NCBI GenBank assembly: GCA_963768715.1
Contig: CAVYJC010000010.1
Location: 452,145 to 516,144 of the forward strand
Length of the DNA stretch: 64,000 bases
Source of the DNA: DATKEJ01 sp963768715
Lineage (GTDB): Bacteria > Bacteroidota > Rhodothermia > Rhodothermales > DATKEJ01
Direction: 5' to 3'
Under the pieces are notes generated by a model. That model saw only the letters and a program-made list of their open reading frames with translations. It was not told the origin of the DNA and searched no databases. Shown in pieces: positions 47,057 through 54,358 of the stretch (the stretch's first letter is position 1; each line of letters begins with the position of its first letter). The position numbers were made by a program, and so were the translations under genes.

Positions 47057-49390
47057 ATGATCGGTACCACCATCCTCCACTATGAAATCCTGTCCGAGCT
47101 CGGGCGCGGCGGCATGGGCGTCGTGTACAAAGCGTACGACACCAAGCTCCAGCGGGACGTCGCCCTCAAGTTCCTGCCGCAGGATCAATCCGACGATGCC
47201 CGCGATCGCTTTCTGCGCGAGGCGCGCGCCGCGTCGCGGCTGAATCACAAGAACATCGTCTCGATCTACGCGATCGAGCACGCCGAACGCGACTTCATCG
47301 TCATGGAGTACGTCGACGGATCGTCCCTGCGCGACTTCATCGCAGCAGGCCCCATCCCAATCGACCGAGCCGTCGAGATCGCCCGCGATGTGGCCGACGC
47401 GCTCTCGAAGGCGCACGAGGCGGGCATCGTCCATCGCGACATCAAGCCCGACAACATCCTCCTCACGCAAGACGGCCATCCAAAGGTGCTGGATTTCGGC
47501 ATTGCGAAGATGGAAGGATCGGAGCGGCTGACGATGACCGACGCCACACTTGGGACGATCGCCTACATGTCGCCCGAGCAATCGCGGGGTGAGACGATCG
47601 ACGGCCGATCCGACCTCTTCTCGCTCGGCGTCATCCTGTACGAAATGATTGCCGGGACGTCGCCGTTCAAGGGGGATTATCCCGCCGCAACGACGTTCAA
47701 GATTCTGAACGAGGATCCGGAGCCGCTTTCGAATCACCGGCCGGACGTCCCCGAGAACATCGAGGCTGCCGTCTCGAGACTGCTGCAGAAGGATCCCGCT
47801 CATCGTTACCAGACCGGACAGGAGCTGGTCGACGACCTGAAATCGGGCACAACGTCGACGACGACGGCCCCGTCAATCGCTCAACCTGTCGTGGCGACTC
47901 ATGACGCGGGTGGATTCCGTCTCCGCCCGATGTGGGCCATCCCGGCGTTCGTTGCCGTCGGATTGCTCGTGGCGAGCTGGTTCTTCCTGACGCGCGGACC
48001 GAGTGCATCGTCGATCGCCGTATTGCCGTTCGAGAACACTTCGAACGAAGACGACGTGGCCTTCCTTTGCGACGGGATTCCGGAGAGCTTGATCAACCGC
48101 CTTTCGCTGATCCCGGACTTTAAAGTCATCTCGCGCGCATCATCGTTCAGTTACCGGGACAAGGGAATCGATCCGCGCGTGATCGGGGCCGAGCTCGGCG
48201 TGCAGACCGTTCTGCTCGGACGGTTGGAGCGGCGCGGTGACGAACTCTCGATCAGTGCCGAGCTGGTCAGCGCGAGCGACAGCCGGCAGATGTGGGGACA
48301 ACGGTTCACGCGGCACTCGTCGGACGTGCTGAAGATCGAGGACGAAATCGCCGGATCGATCGCAGACCAGCTGCAGCTGGAGCTTTCGCCCGAAACGAAG
48401 CAGAAGCTGGAGAGCGCCTCGTCTGTCGATCCGAAAGCGTACGAGCTTTTCCTGAAGGGGCGCTTCGATATCGTCGGTTCCAACGAGGACATGGATCAGG
48501 CCATCGAGTACTTCCGGGAAGCCACACGCATCGATCCCAATTTCGCCGCAGCGTGGGCGGGGATCGCCGAGGGTTTGGCGATTCAGGCCTATCTCACGGT
48601 CGAGACGCGCGAGGCCCTCATGGGCGAGGCCCGGGCGGCGCTCGAGACGGCGCTGACGCACGATCCGAACTCCTCGGAAGCTTATGTAGCCAAAGGCCTG
48701 CTCAATTTCTATCTCGATTGGGACTTCGAAGGAGCAATCGACGCGTTGGAGCGCGCGATCGCTTTGAATCCGGGCAATGCGGCGGCGTACAACCGCTACG
48801 CAGACGTCCTGCTGGCCGTTGGTCGAATGGACAAGGCGCTGGCGATGAGCTTGAAGTCAAAAGAATTGGATCCGATATCAGTGAGTCCGACCCACGATCT
48901 CGGATGGTTCTATTTCACTCAAGGCAAATTCGATCTCGCCGAGGAGCAGTTTGCTGCGGCGCGCAGGATGCATCCCGACTGGACCTGGGGCTACGTCAAG
49001 GGCGGGTTGTCAAACGCGTATCTCGGAAATCGCGAGAAGACGCTCGAGCTCATGGACGTCGTCGAGGAGCAGACGGATGGTTGGGGAAGTGACCTGATCC
49101 AGTCCTGGGTGGTGATGTCGTACGCCATCGTGGGCGACACGGCGCGGGCCCGATTCGCATTCGATCGGATGCAGGAGCGAGCGAAGACCGAGCCCATGGA
49201 CGGCATTGCAATGACCACAGCAATGCTTGCGTTTGGCAGGAACGACGAGGCGCTGGACTGGCTGGAGCGGGCCATCGATGAGCGTTCACCGACGGCGGTG
49301 TGGCTGAAGGCGGTGTCGGGAACCATCTTTGAGCCGATTGCAGGGACGGAAAGGTATCGGGGGTTGGTGGAGAGGATGGGGTATCCGTGA
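47057..49390 (+). CDS. Ser/Thr protein kinase with TolB-like and TPR domains (intact)
   Basis: 777 residues with kinase domain GRGGMG (16-21), Lys38, HRDIKPDN, DFG, SPEQ. A TM helix lies near 293-312 (MWAIPAFVAVGLLVASWFF). A TolB-like region (SIAVLPFENTSNEDD ... ISAELVSASDSRQMWG) and four or more TPRs follow. It is the same architecture as the kinase at 6339-8700, with clear similarity throughout, but unbroken. The extracytoplasmic C-terminal half would detect a ligand or protein; target unknown. Confidence 0.9.
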   Translation: MIGTTILHYEILSELGRGGMGVVYKAYDTKLQRDVALKFLPQDQSDDARDRFLREARAASRLNHKNIVSIYAIEHAERDFIVMEYVDGSSLRDFIAAGPIPIDRAVEIARDVADALSKAHEAGIVHRDIKPDNILLTQDGHPKVLDFGIAKMEGSERLTMTDATLGTIAYMSPEQSRGETIDGRSDLFSLGVILYEMIAGTSPFKGDYPAATTFKILNEDPEPLSNHRPDVPENIEAAVSRLLQKDPAHRYQTGQELVDDLKSGTTSTTTAPSIAQPVVATHDAGGFRLRPMWAIPAFVAVGLLVASWFFLTRGPSASSIAVLPFENTSNEDDVAFLCDGIPESLINRLSLIPDFKVISRASSFSYRDKGIDPRVIGAELGVQTVLLGRLERRGDELSISAELVSASDSRQMWGQRFTRHSSDVLKIEDEIAGSIADQLQLELSPETKQKLESASSVDPKAYELFLKGRFDIVGSNEDMDQAIEYFREATRIDPNFAAAWAGIAEGLAIQAYLTVETREALMGEARAALETALTHDPNSSEAYVAKGLLNFYLDWDFEGAIDALERAIALNPGNAAAYNRYADVLLAVGRMDKALAMSLKSKELDPISVSPTHDLGWFYFTQGKFDLAEEQFAAARRMHPDWTWGYVKGGLSNAYLGNREKTLELMDVVEEQTDGWGSDLIQSWVVMSYAIVGDTARARFAFDRMQERAKTEPMDGIAMTTAMLAFGRNDEALDWLERAIDERSPTAVWLKAVSGTIFEPIAGTERYRGLVERMGYP

Positions 49391-49392
49391 AA

Positions 49393-49613
49393 TGCAAAAT
49401 TAGAAATGCAAAACGCAAAATGGGGGCTCGCTTCGCTAGAGAAACGCTCCCGTCGTGATGAGGCTGTCATTCCCGCGCAGGCGGGAATCCAGGAATTGGG
49501 ATTGCTGATTGATAATTGCTGATTGCTAATTCCTCGACGAGGCCATACGTCATCCGGAATGGAGTGAGGGATCCCTCCTCAGCCAACCCTGTCGACTTCG
49601 TCGGGATGACAAT
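49393..49613. repeat. Intergenic repeat mosaic (heptamers and two dyads)
   Basis: Positions 49393-49425 hold GCAAAAC / GCAAAAT units. Positions 49467-49492 hold the dyad ATTCCCGC-GCAG-GCGGGAAT, a REP-like motif widespread in bacteria. Positions 49501-49532 hold ATTGCTG / ATTGATA units. Positions 49549-49610 are bounded by GTCATCC ... GGATGAC. No gene is seen in this 312-nt gap. Confidence 0.65.
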
Positions 49614-49683
49614 GAAGTCCGTCGCAGACGCCGTCACATTGTGAATGGATGCAGAAACCTGTTGTGTCAATAATGATATAATT

Positions 49684-49704
49684 ATGGTATAATAATTATA
49701 CCAT
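49684..49704. promoter_or_regulatory. Perfect 21-bp palindrome over the brnT start, likely BrnA operator
   Basis: ATGGTATAAT-A-ATTATACCAT has 10-bp arms around one central base. It ends inside the brnT start codon (49703-49705) in a strongly A/T-rich stretch. BrnA-type ribbon-helix-helix antitoxins are known to autorepress their operon, so this is a natural operator and covers the probable -10 (TATAAT). Confidence 0.7.
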
Positions 49705-49960
49705 GTTCGAATTCGATCCCCGCAAGAGTCGCAAGAATAAGGAGAAGCACGGAATCGATCTTGAAGAGGCCCAAGACTTGTGGAATGATCCGGATCTACT
49801 GGAGATTCCGGCCCGAACCAAGGACGAAAGCAGGTTTCTCGTCGTCGGCCTGATCGAGAAGAAACACTGGTCGGCGATCATCACCTACCGGGACGGTCAG
49901 ATTCGGATTATTTCGGTAAGACGCTCTCGCGAAGAGGAGATTGCGCTTTATGAAAGCTAA
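49703..49960 (+). CDS. brnT: BrnT family toxin
   Basis: 85 residues with the BrnT/RelE-like pattern: MFEFDPRKSRKNKEKHGIDLEEAQDLW at the N-terminus, the middle ETKDESRFLVVGL region, and YRDGQIRIISVRRSREEEIALYES at the C-terminus. It is a ribosome-independent RNase in the type II BrnTA system. Its end overlaps the antitoxin reading frame start (ATG at 49950). The gene appears intact. Confidence 0.9.
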   Translation: MFEFDPRKSRKNKEKHGIDLEEAQDLWNDPDLLEIPARTKDESRFLVVGLIEKKHWSAIITYRDGQIRIISVRRSREEEIALYES

Positions 49961-50174
49961 AAGCTTGGATAGACAGTTTGACGAAGGTCGGGACATCACC
50001 GAGCATCTCGATCTGTCCAAATCCCGTCGTCCGTTGCAGGACATGAGGCGGGTGAACGTCGATTTCCCCTTATGGATGGTACGCTCACTTGACAAAGAAG
50101 CGTCCCGCTTGGGCGTTTCGCGGCAGTCGGTGATTAAGATCTGGCTGGCGGAAAGGCTGGAGACGACGGGGTAG
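49950..50174 (+). CDS. brnA: BrnA-type ribbon-helix-helix antitoxin
   Basis: 74 residues from the ATG at 49950 (MKAKSLDRQFDEGRDITEHLD); the ATG at 49941 is an alternative. The C-terminal half (VNVDFPLWMVRSLDKEASRLGVSRQSVIKIWLAERL) is a ribbon-helix-helix DNA-binding domain. It follows and overlaps the toxin gene, the inverted order typical of BrnTA. Confidence 0.85.
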   Translation: MKAKSLDRQFDEGRDITEHLDLSKSRRPLQDMRRVNVDFPLWMVRSLDKEASRLGVSRQSVIKIWLAERLETTG

Positions 50175-50204
50175 GGATTGCTAGTCGATGATTGTGCCGT
50201 TCCC

Positions 50205-50421
50205 CGGTGCTACCTCCCCCGGCTTCCTCCCGAGGGGGACCGTCGAGGCGAATTCGAACGCGACCTCCCCCGGCTTCCTCCCGAATGAATTCGGGAGCCA
50301 GCCTGCCCCCCGTCTTCGCAAGCCTTCGGCGCGCTACGCCGCGCAGGCTCTCCCGAGGGGGACTCATTACCCAATCACAAATCAAATTCTGACGTCTGAA
50401 TTCTGACGTCTGACGTCGATT
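50205..50421. repeat. Direct repeat and heptamers in the brnA/GH172 spacer
   Basis: A 21-nt word built on ACCTCCCCCGGCTTCCTCCC occurs at about 50211 and again at about 50265. The second copy is followed by the dyad TCCCGAATGAATTCGGGA. Positions 50385-50419 carry TCTGACG / TCTGAAT heptamers. No gene in this 260-nt gap. Confidence 0.6.
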
Positions 50422-50434
50422 TCCGGAGTACTTG

Positions 50435-51413
50435 CTAGACGTCACCCACATCCACTGGACGACCCTGGTACCAGTAGACCACGATTCCAAAATGAACGTC
50501 CCCGTTCTGATCCTGTTTGGCTTTTCGGAGGGGCAGGTTGTTCCGTTCGTACTCGTAGTTGATGCGCGCCGTTTAGTGATTTCTGGAATCGGATCGGATC
50601 GTTCAACAGAAATCGATAACAGGCCAGTTTCGTGACGCCCCCTTCATCATCCAGGTACGTGGTGCCGGAGTAGTCGTCGTACCACAACTCGCGCCAATTC
50701 CAACTGAAACCGAAGAAGTCCTCGGTGCCGAGATAGTTGCACGTCGGCTCGAGGGATCCGTCAATGAAGAACTCGTCGTTGCCTTCGCATATTCCCATGT
50801 TCTCCGCGAAATGGGGACACTCACTGACGGCCGTCAGGTGGCAGCCAAGAAAGTGGCCTTCGCCCACGGTATCGAGCAGGGGAACGCGCTCATTCGGAAG
50901 TCGAACCTTCCTGTTGATCCATTTCGCGTGGAAATAGGCATTGTCGTCATCCCATGCTCCAACCTTCTCGGCCGTTACGTAACCGTAGCCGGTGACCTTC
51001 TTGTCGGTCTCATTGACCAGCTCGATTACGGCATGCTCTGCAAATGGCATCGGCAAATAGCTGAACAGCGAGTTCGTTGGTCGCTTGGCCATAACGCAGC
51101 TCGCAAACGGTATCGACTCGCCTCCGAACGAATCGCAGAAAAAGTCGCCCACCGGCGCGTGAACGGAAGCATATCGATTGTGATCGTATCGAATCACCAG
51201 GAAGGTGCCTCTGAGGAGTTCATTCCTGTCGCCTCCTTCGATATTCAGGGTCAAATGGATGGTTCGGATGATGCCCGGCCCGTCGAATCGACCGATCTCC
51301 AATGTGCTCTGAGGGGCTAGATCGGGCAGCTCCGGATAGTAGTCGTGACTCCAGAGGCTGTTTTGCATGACCGATTCGTACGGTCTCAGTTTGTGTAGAT
51401 CCTGATGTGCCAT
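50435..51413 (-). CDS. DUF2961 / GH172-like protein (frameshifted near 50568)
   Basis: The ATG at 51413 (MAHQDLHKLRPYESVMQNSLWSHD) is preferred; the frame extends upstream without homology. The core of DUF2961 is clear: GIIRTIHLTL, LRGTFLVIRYD, APVGDFFCDSFG, SYLPMPFAEHAVIELVNET, HAKWINRK, EGNDEFFIDG, YLGTEDFFGFSWNW. After NDPIRFQKSL the printed frame loses similarity. The next frame (RINYEYERNNLPLRKAK ... VVYWYQGRPVDVGDV) gives the family C-terminus and stops at 50435. The gene is 3n+1, so one base too many near 50561-50568. Founders of GH172 are difructose-anhydride or fructofuranosidase-type glycosidases; the substrate here is unknown. No signal peptide. Confidence 0.8.
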
Positions 51414-51530
51414 TCTCGATTTCTTTCTGTCAGAACGATGTGACGGGGCGTGTCCCGGCGGTCTCGAAACTGGAGACGGGGCGTCGGATCGGAGTGTAGT
51501 CCAGCGCTGCCGGCGACGCAAGTGAAAAGG

Positions 51531-51591
51531 GGTGCCTGGTGCCGGGTGCCACGTGCCGGGTGCCAGGTGCCACGTGCCGGGCGACGGGTGC
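51531..51591. repeat. Heptameric repeat (GTGCCGG / GTGCCAC)
   Basis: About eight units, alternating GTGCCGG, GTGCCAC, GTGCCAG. It lies upstream of the GH172-like gene start and of the brnT remnant. The rest of the ~280-nt spacer has no recognisable feature. Confidence 0.75.
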
Positions 51592-51693
51592 CCGAAACCG
51601 TTGCGACGTCACGTTATGATTCGTCGCACCCAGGTGTCTATTGCATGAGAACCCAGCCACAGGGTCTGAGTATAGAGTCCAAGGAAAGGCGAG

Positions 51694-51846
51694 ATGCGCT
51701 GGATCGCGACGGCACGACTGGGCGAGGACCTGTGGTCAGTCGTCTACACACTTCGAGACGGCAGCATCCGGATCATATCGGCACGGAAAGCGAGAAGAAA
51801 TGAAAAGGAAAGGTACTATCGTTCAATACTCGGCGAAGGAAATTGA
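51694..51846 (+). pseudogene. 5'-truncated BrnT toxin remnant
   Basis: A 50-residue frame (MRWIATARLGEDLWSVVYT ... RDGSIRIISARKARRNEKERY) matches only the C-terminal half of BrnT. The N-terminal signature (FEWD..K...N..KHG) is absent in all three upstream frames, and an in-frame stop lies at 51673. It overlaps the intact antitoxin gene at 51800, as in a normal BrnTA operon. The toxin should be inactive, leaving an orphan antitoxin. Confidence 0.7.
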
Positions 51847-52027
51847 CGAGATGCTGGCCGAAGGTCACGACCGGACCGACTGGGAACGTCTCCGCAACAT
51901 GACCGAAAAGGAAATTGAGCGCAATGCCCTCGAGGACAATCGGCGGCACGGTATACGCGACGACTGGTATGAGGACGCGGTCCTCGTGAAAGGTCCGCCC
52001 CCAGAGACAAGAAGCGCGAAGCGGTAG
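51800..52027 (+). CDS. BrnA-type antitoxin (orphaned)
   Basis: 75 residues (MKRKGTIVQYSAKEIDEMLAEGHDRTDWERLRNMTEKEIERNALED...). The GTIVxYxxxEI...DRTDWxRLxxMTExEIE pattern is typical of the N-terminal part of BrnA-family antitoxins. It overlaps the truncated brnT. The start at 51800 is set by this homology. It may still bind DNA or neutralise other BrnT toxins such as the one at 49703. Confidence 0.7.
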   Translation: MKRKGTIVQYSAKEIDEMLAEGHDRTDWERLRNMTEKEIERNALEDNRRHGIRDDWYEDAVLVKGPPPETRSAKR

Positions 52028-52181
52028 ACGGGCATCCGACCCGCCACGCTTCGGTTGTCGCGAAGAGGCCGCACGGCGGTAAACCAACCGTGCTACATTG
52101 TATCAACCCCGCTGAAGCGGGCTGGGTTGCGTTTACAACAACTGCCTTGAGCAACTCGAATTGCCAAATTTCCCACCAATA

Positions 52182-52201
52182 TTTACCGCCTTGGCGGTAA
52201 G
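52182..52201. promoter_or_regulatory. Upstream HipB-type operator dyad (O1)
   Basis: TTTACCG-CCTTGG-CGGTAAG, with a perfect 18-bp palindromic core. It has the same 7-6-7 layout as the dyads at 52253, 52324, 53699 and 53770, and lies about 150 nt before hipB copy 1. Confidence 0.6.
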
Positions 52202-52252
52202 TTCACTCGCTTACACCACCAAACTCGCTTCCTGGAAGGATTACTACTAAGT

Positions 52253-52343
52253 TTTACCGGCATGACAGTAAATATCATTGGATCTCCGTGACAATGATTG
52301 TATTTTGAATACATCCAACGATATTTACCGTTATGGCGGTACA
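52253..52343 (+). promoter_or_regulatory. Control element of hipBST copy 1
   Basis: Two operator dyads, TTTACCG-N6-CAGTAAA (52253-52272) and TTTACCG-N6-CGGTACA (52324-52343), bracket a 51-nt core that begins with an ATTGGAT word and ends with ATCCAA, also an inverted pair. The second dyad abuts the hipB start codon. The layout and 71-nt spacing recur exactly at 53699-53789. HipB-type repressors bind such dyads and loop or mask the promoter. Confidence 0.65.
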
Positions 52344-52589
52344 ATGACTGCAAAGACGATCGGCGCCATCATCAGACTCCACAGAAAGACCGCAGGCTTG
52401 ACGCGTGTTGACCTTGCACGGCTGTCCGGCGTCGGCAAGACCACCATTTTCGACATCGAGCACGGGAAGGAAACCGTACAGCTCAAGAGCCTCCTGCTCG
52501 TGTTGGATGTCCTCGGGATCGAAATGCGACTCGACAGCCGGGTGATGGATACGACCAAAGAGTTATTGAAGGAAGACAGATTGAAATGA
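52344..52589 (+). CDS. hipB: HipB-like HTH repressor, copy 1
   Basis: 81 residues. An XRE-type helix-turn-helix (IGAIIRLHRKTAGLTRVDLARLSGVGKTTIFDIEHG) starts right behind the operator. It overlaps hipS by 4 nt (ATGA). Start chosen at 52344 because the preceding frame runs back through the operator. It presumably represses the operon and, in tripartite systems, helps bind the kinase. It differs from copy 2 by very few residues (TRVDLARL versus TRVELARL). Confidence 0.85.
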   Translation: MTAKTIGAIIRLHRKTAGLTRVDLARLSGVGKTTIFDIEHGKETVQLKSLLLVLDVLGIEMRLDSRVMDTTKELLKEDRLK

Positions 52590-52912
52590 GCGACGAGGTT
52601 CTATCGGTTCATGTTCACGGAGGCGACGCCGGTCTTCTGAAGAAGGAAGGTCCGTCGACGTACAGCTTTGTCTACTTCCAGGAGTACGACGGACCTCCGG
52701 TATCGCTCACCATGCCGGTGAGGCGGGAGCCATATCGCTTCAACCGATTCCCGCCGTTCTTCGACGGACTCCTTCCGGAGGGCTGGCAACTCGAGGCACT
52801 GCTGCGTCAGGCCAAGCTGGACCGACACAACTACATGGGCCAACTTGCCCTCGTCGGAAAGGATACCGTAGGAGCCGTCACGGTATCCGCGGCCGAGGAA
52901 GACGATGGCTGA
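52586..52912 (+). CDS. hipS: HipS-like protein (HipA N-terminal subdomain as separate antitoxin), copy 1
   Basis: 108 residues corresponding to the N-subdomain 1 of HipA (LSVHVHGGDAGLLKKEG ... PPFFDGLLPEGWQLEALLR ... YMGQLALVGKDTVGAVTV). In HipBST systems this piece is a separate protein that acts as the antitoxin. It overlaps hipB by 4 nt and hipT by 8 nt, so the three genes are translationally coupled. Confidence 0.8.
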   Translation: MSDEVLSVHVHGGDAGLLKKEGPSTYSFVYFQEYDGPPVSLTMPVRREPYRFNRFPPFFDGLLPEGWQLEALLRQAKLDRHNYMGQLALVGKDTVGAVTVSAAEEDDG

Positions 52913-53717
52913 CGCGCGGCGTTGTCCCATCACGTACGAGCCGCTCGCTGCGGATGAGGAATACTATTCCCGTCGCGGCCTGCGCCTGCTCGATCCGAAG
53001 CTCGAACGTCTCGAACCGCTCCCCTTCACCCCGGGAGAACTCCGCACGGAGGCGGCCGCGCGCATCGAGAAGATGTCCATCGCCGGCGTGCAACCAAAGG
53101 TCAGCGCCTGGCTGAATGCCGGGGCAGGACGGTTCGAATTGACGGACCGGAGCGGCCGGTGGATTCTCAAGCCGCCTATCCCCGACTGGCCGGAAGTCCC
53201 TGAGAACGAGGACCTCACGATGAAGCTGGCCGCCGCGGCAGGCATCGATACGCCTGATCATGGTCTGGTCTACATGAAGGACGGATCGCTGTGCTACGTT
53301 GTCCGCCGTTTCGATCGGCTAACGCGTGACCGCAAGCTCCACGTGGAGGACTTCGCGCAGCTCATGGGTCTCGATCGAGAGACCAAGTACGACGCGTCCC
53401 TGGAACAAGTAGCGGCCGTGATCGACCGTTTCTGCTCATTCCCGGCTGTTGAAAAGGAAAAGCTGTTCCGGCGCGTCCTCGTCGCCTTCCTGCTTGGCAA
53501 CGAGGACATGCACGTGAAGAACTTCTCCCTCATCCGGGACGAACGCGGCGTCGTTCGCCTGTCACCGGCGTATGATTTCGTGAACTCGACGATCGTCCTG
53601 GCGCGCGCGAAGGAGCAACTCGCGCTCCCCTTGAACGGGAAGAAATCGAATTTCCGGAGGGAGGATTTTGTGGAGTACTACGGACGGGAGCGTCTATTTT
53701 TACCGTTTTGGCAGTAA
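52905..53717 (+). CDS. hipT: HipT-like Ser/Thr kinase toxin, copy 1 (C-terminally truncated)
   Basis: 270 residues of a HipA-type kinase lacking N-subdomain 1, as in HipT. Gly-rich loop SIAGVQPKVS (S58), ATP-binding GRWILKPP, catalytic GNEDMHVKNFS, and metal-binding SPAYDFVN are all present. After YYG the sequence departs from copy 2 (RERLFLPFWQ, stop), losing about 48 C-terminal residues. The stop TAA (53715-53717) lies inside the operator of the second copy. Kinase residues are intact, but the missing C-terminal helices may impair folding. E. coli HipT targets a tRNA synthetase; the target here is unknown. Confidence 0.75.
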   Translation: MADARRCPITYEPLAADEEYYSRRGLRLLDPKLERLEPLPFTPGELRTEAAARIEKMSIAGVQPKVSAWLNAGAGRFELTDRSGRWILKPPIPDWPEVPENEDLTMKLAAAAGIDTPDHGLVYMKDGSLCYVVRRFDRLTRDRKLHVEDFAQLMGLDRETKYDASLEQVAAVIDRFCSFPAVEKEKLFRRVLVAFLLGNEDMHVKNFSLIRDERGVVRLSPAYDFVNSTIVLARAKEQLALPLNGKKSNFRREDFVEYYGRERLFLPFWQ

Positions 53718-53789
53718 TTGTCATTGGATATTCAAATGCATGATCGTAGATTACGCCTATCCAAAGATATTTACCGTTATGGCGGTACA
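53699..53789 (+). promoter_or_regulatory. Control element of hipBST copy 2
   Basis: Operators TTTACCG-N6-CAGTAAT (53699-53718) and TTTACCG-N6-CGGTACA (53770-53789) are again 71 nt apart, with the inner inverted words ATTGGAT and ATCCAA in the same places. The ~28 nt between them share no clear similarity with copy 1, unlike the nearly identical coding region. It overlaps the end of hipT copy 1. Confidence 0.65.
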
Positions 53790-54035
53790 ATGACTGCAAA
53801 GACGATCGGCGCCATCATCAGACTCCACAGAAAGACCGCAGGGTTGACACGTGTCGAACTCGCGCGGCTGTCCGGCGTCGGCAAGACCACCATTTTCGAC
53901 ATCGAGCACGGGAAGGAAACCGTACAGCTCAAGAGCCTCCTGCTCGTGTTGGATGTCCTCGGGATCGAAATGCGACTCGACAGCCGGGTGATGGATACGA
54001 CCAAAGAGTTACTGAAGGAAGACAGATTGAAATGA
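53790..54035 (+). CDS. hipB: HipB-like HTH repressor, copy 2
   Basis: 81 residues, nearly identical to copy 1. The start at 53790 abuts the operator 53770-53789. It overlaps hipS copy 2 by 4 nt. Given its conserved HTH it should recognise the same dyads upstream of both copies, so the two operons are probably cross-regulated. Confidence 0.85.
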   Translation: MTAKTIGAIIRLHRKTAGLTRVELARLSGVGKTTIFDIEHGKETVQLKSLLLVLDVLGIEMRLDSRVMDTTKELLKEDRLK

Positions 54036-54358
54036 GCGACGACGTTCTATCGGTTCATGTTCACGGAGGCGACGCCGGTCTTCTGAAGAAGGAAGGTCCG
54101 TCGACGTACAGCTTCGTCTACTTCCAGGAGTACGACGGACCTCCGGTATCGCTCACCATGCCGGTGAGGCGGGAGCCATATCGCTTCAACCGATTCCCGC
54201 CGTTCTTCGACGGACTCCTTCCGGAGGGCTGGCAACTCGAGGCACTGCTGCGTCAGGCCAAGCTGGACCGACACAACTACATGGGCCAACTTGCCCTCGT
54301 CGGAAAGGATACCGTAGGAGCCGTCACGGTATCCGCGGCCGAGGAAGACGATGGCTAA
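54032..54358 (+). CDS. hipS: HipS-like antitoxin, copy 2
   Basis: 108 residues, essentially identical to copy 1 (MSDDVL instead of MSDEVL). As a diffusible antitoxin it could neutralise either HipT. It overlaps hipT copy 2 by 8 nt. Confidence 0.8.
   Translation: MSDDVLSVHVHGGDAGLLKKEGPSTYSFVYFQEYDGPPVSLTMPVRREPYRFNRFPPFFDGLLPEGWQLEALLRQAKLDRHNYMGQLALVGKDTVGAVTVSAAEEDDG

Larger units (their letters stand above)
52321..53684. repeat. Tandem duplication unit, copy 1 of hipBST
   Basis: About 1364 bp nearly identical to 53767-55129 (offset 1446). Only scattered substitutions and one 1-base difference near 53610/55053 are seen. It spans from the second operator to the YYG codons of hipT. Sequences immediately outside differ. 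Confidence 0.9.

Noticed and set aside
46886..47803. 305-residue leftward frame
   Set aside because: Antisense to the kinase domain at 47057; no domain of its own.
52278..52343. Longer N-terminus of hipB
   Set aside because: The extension is encoded by the operator element and is not conserved between the two copies.
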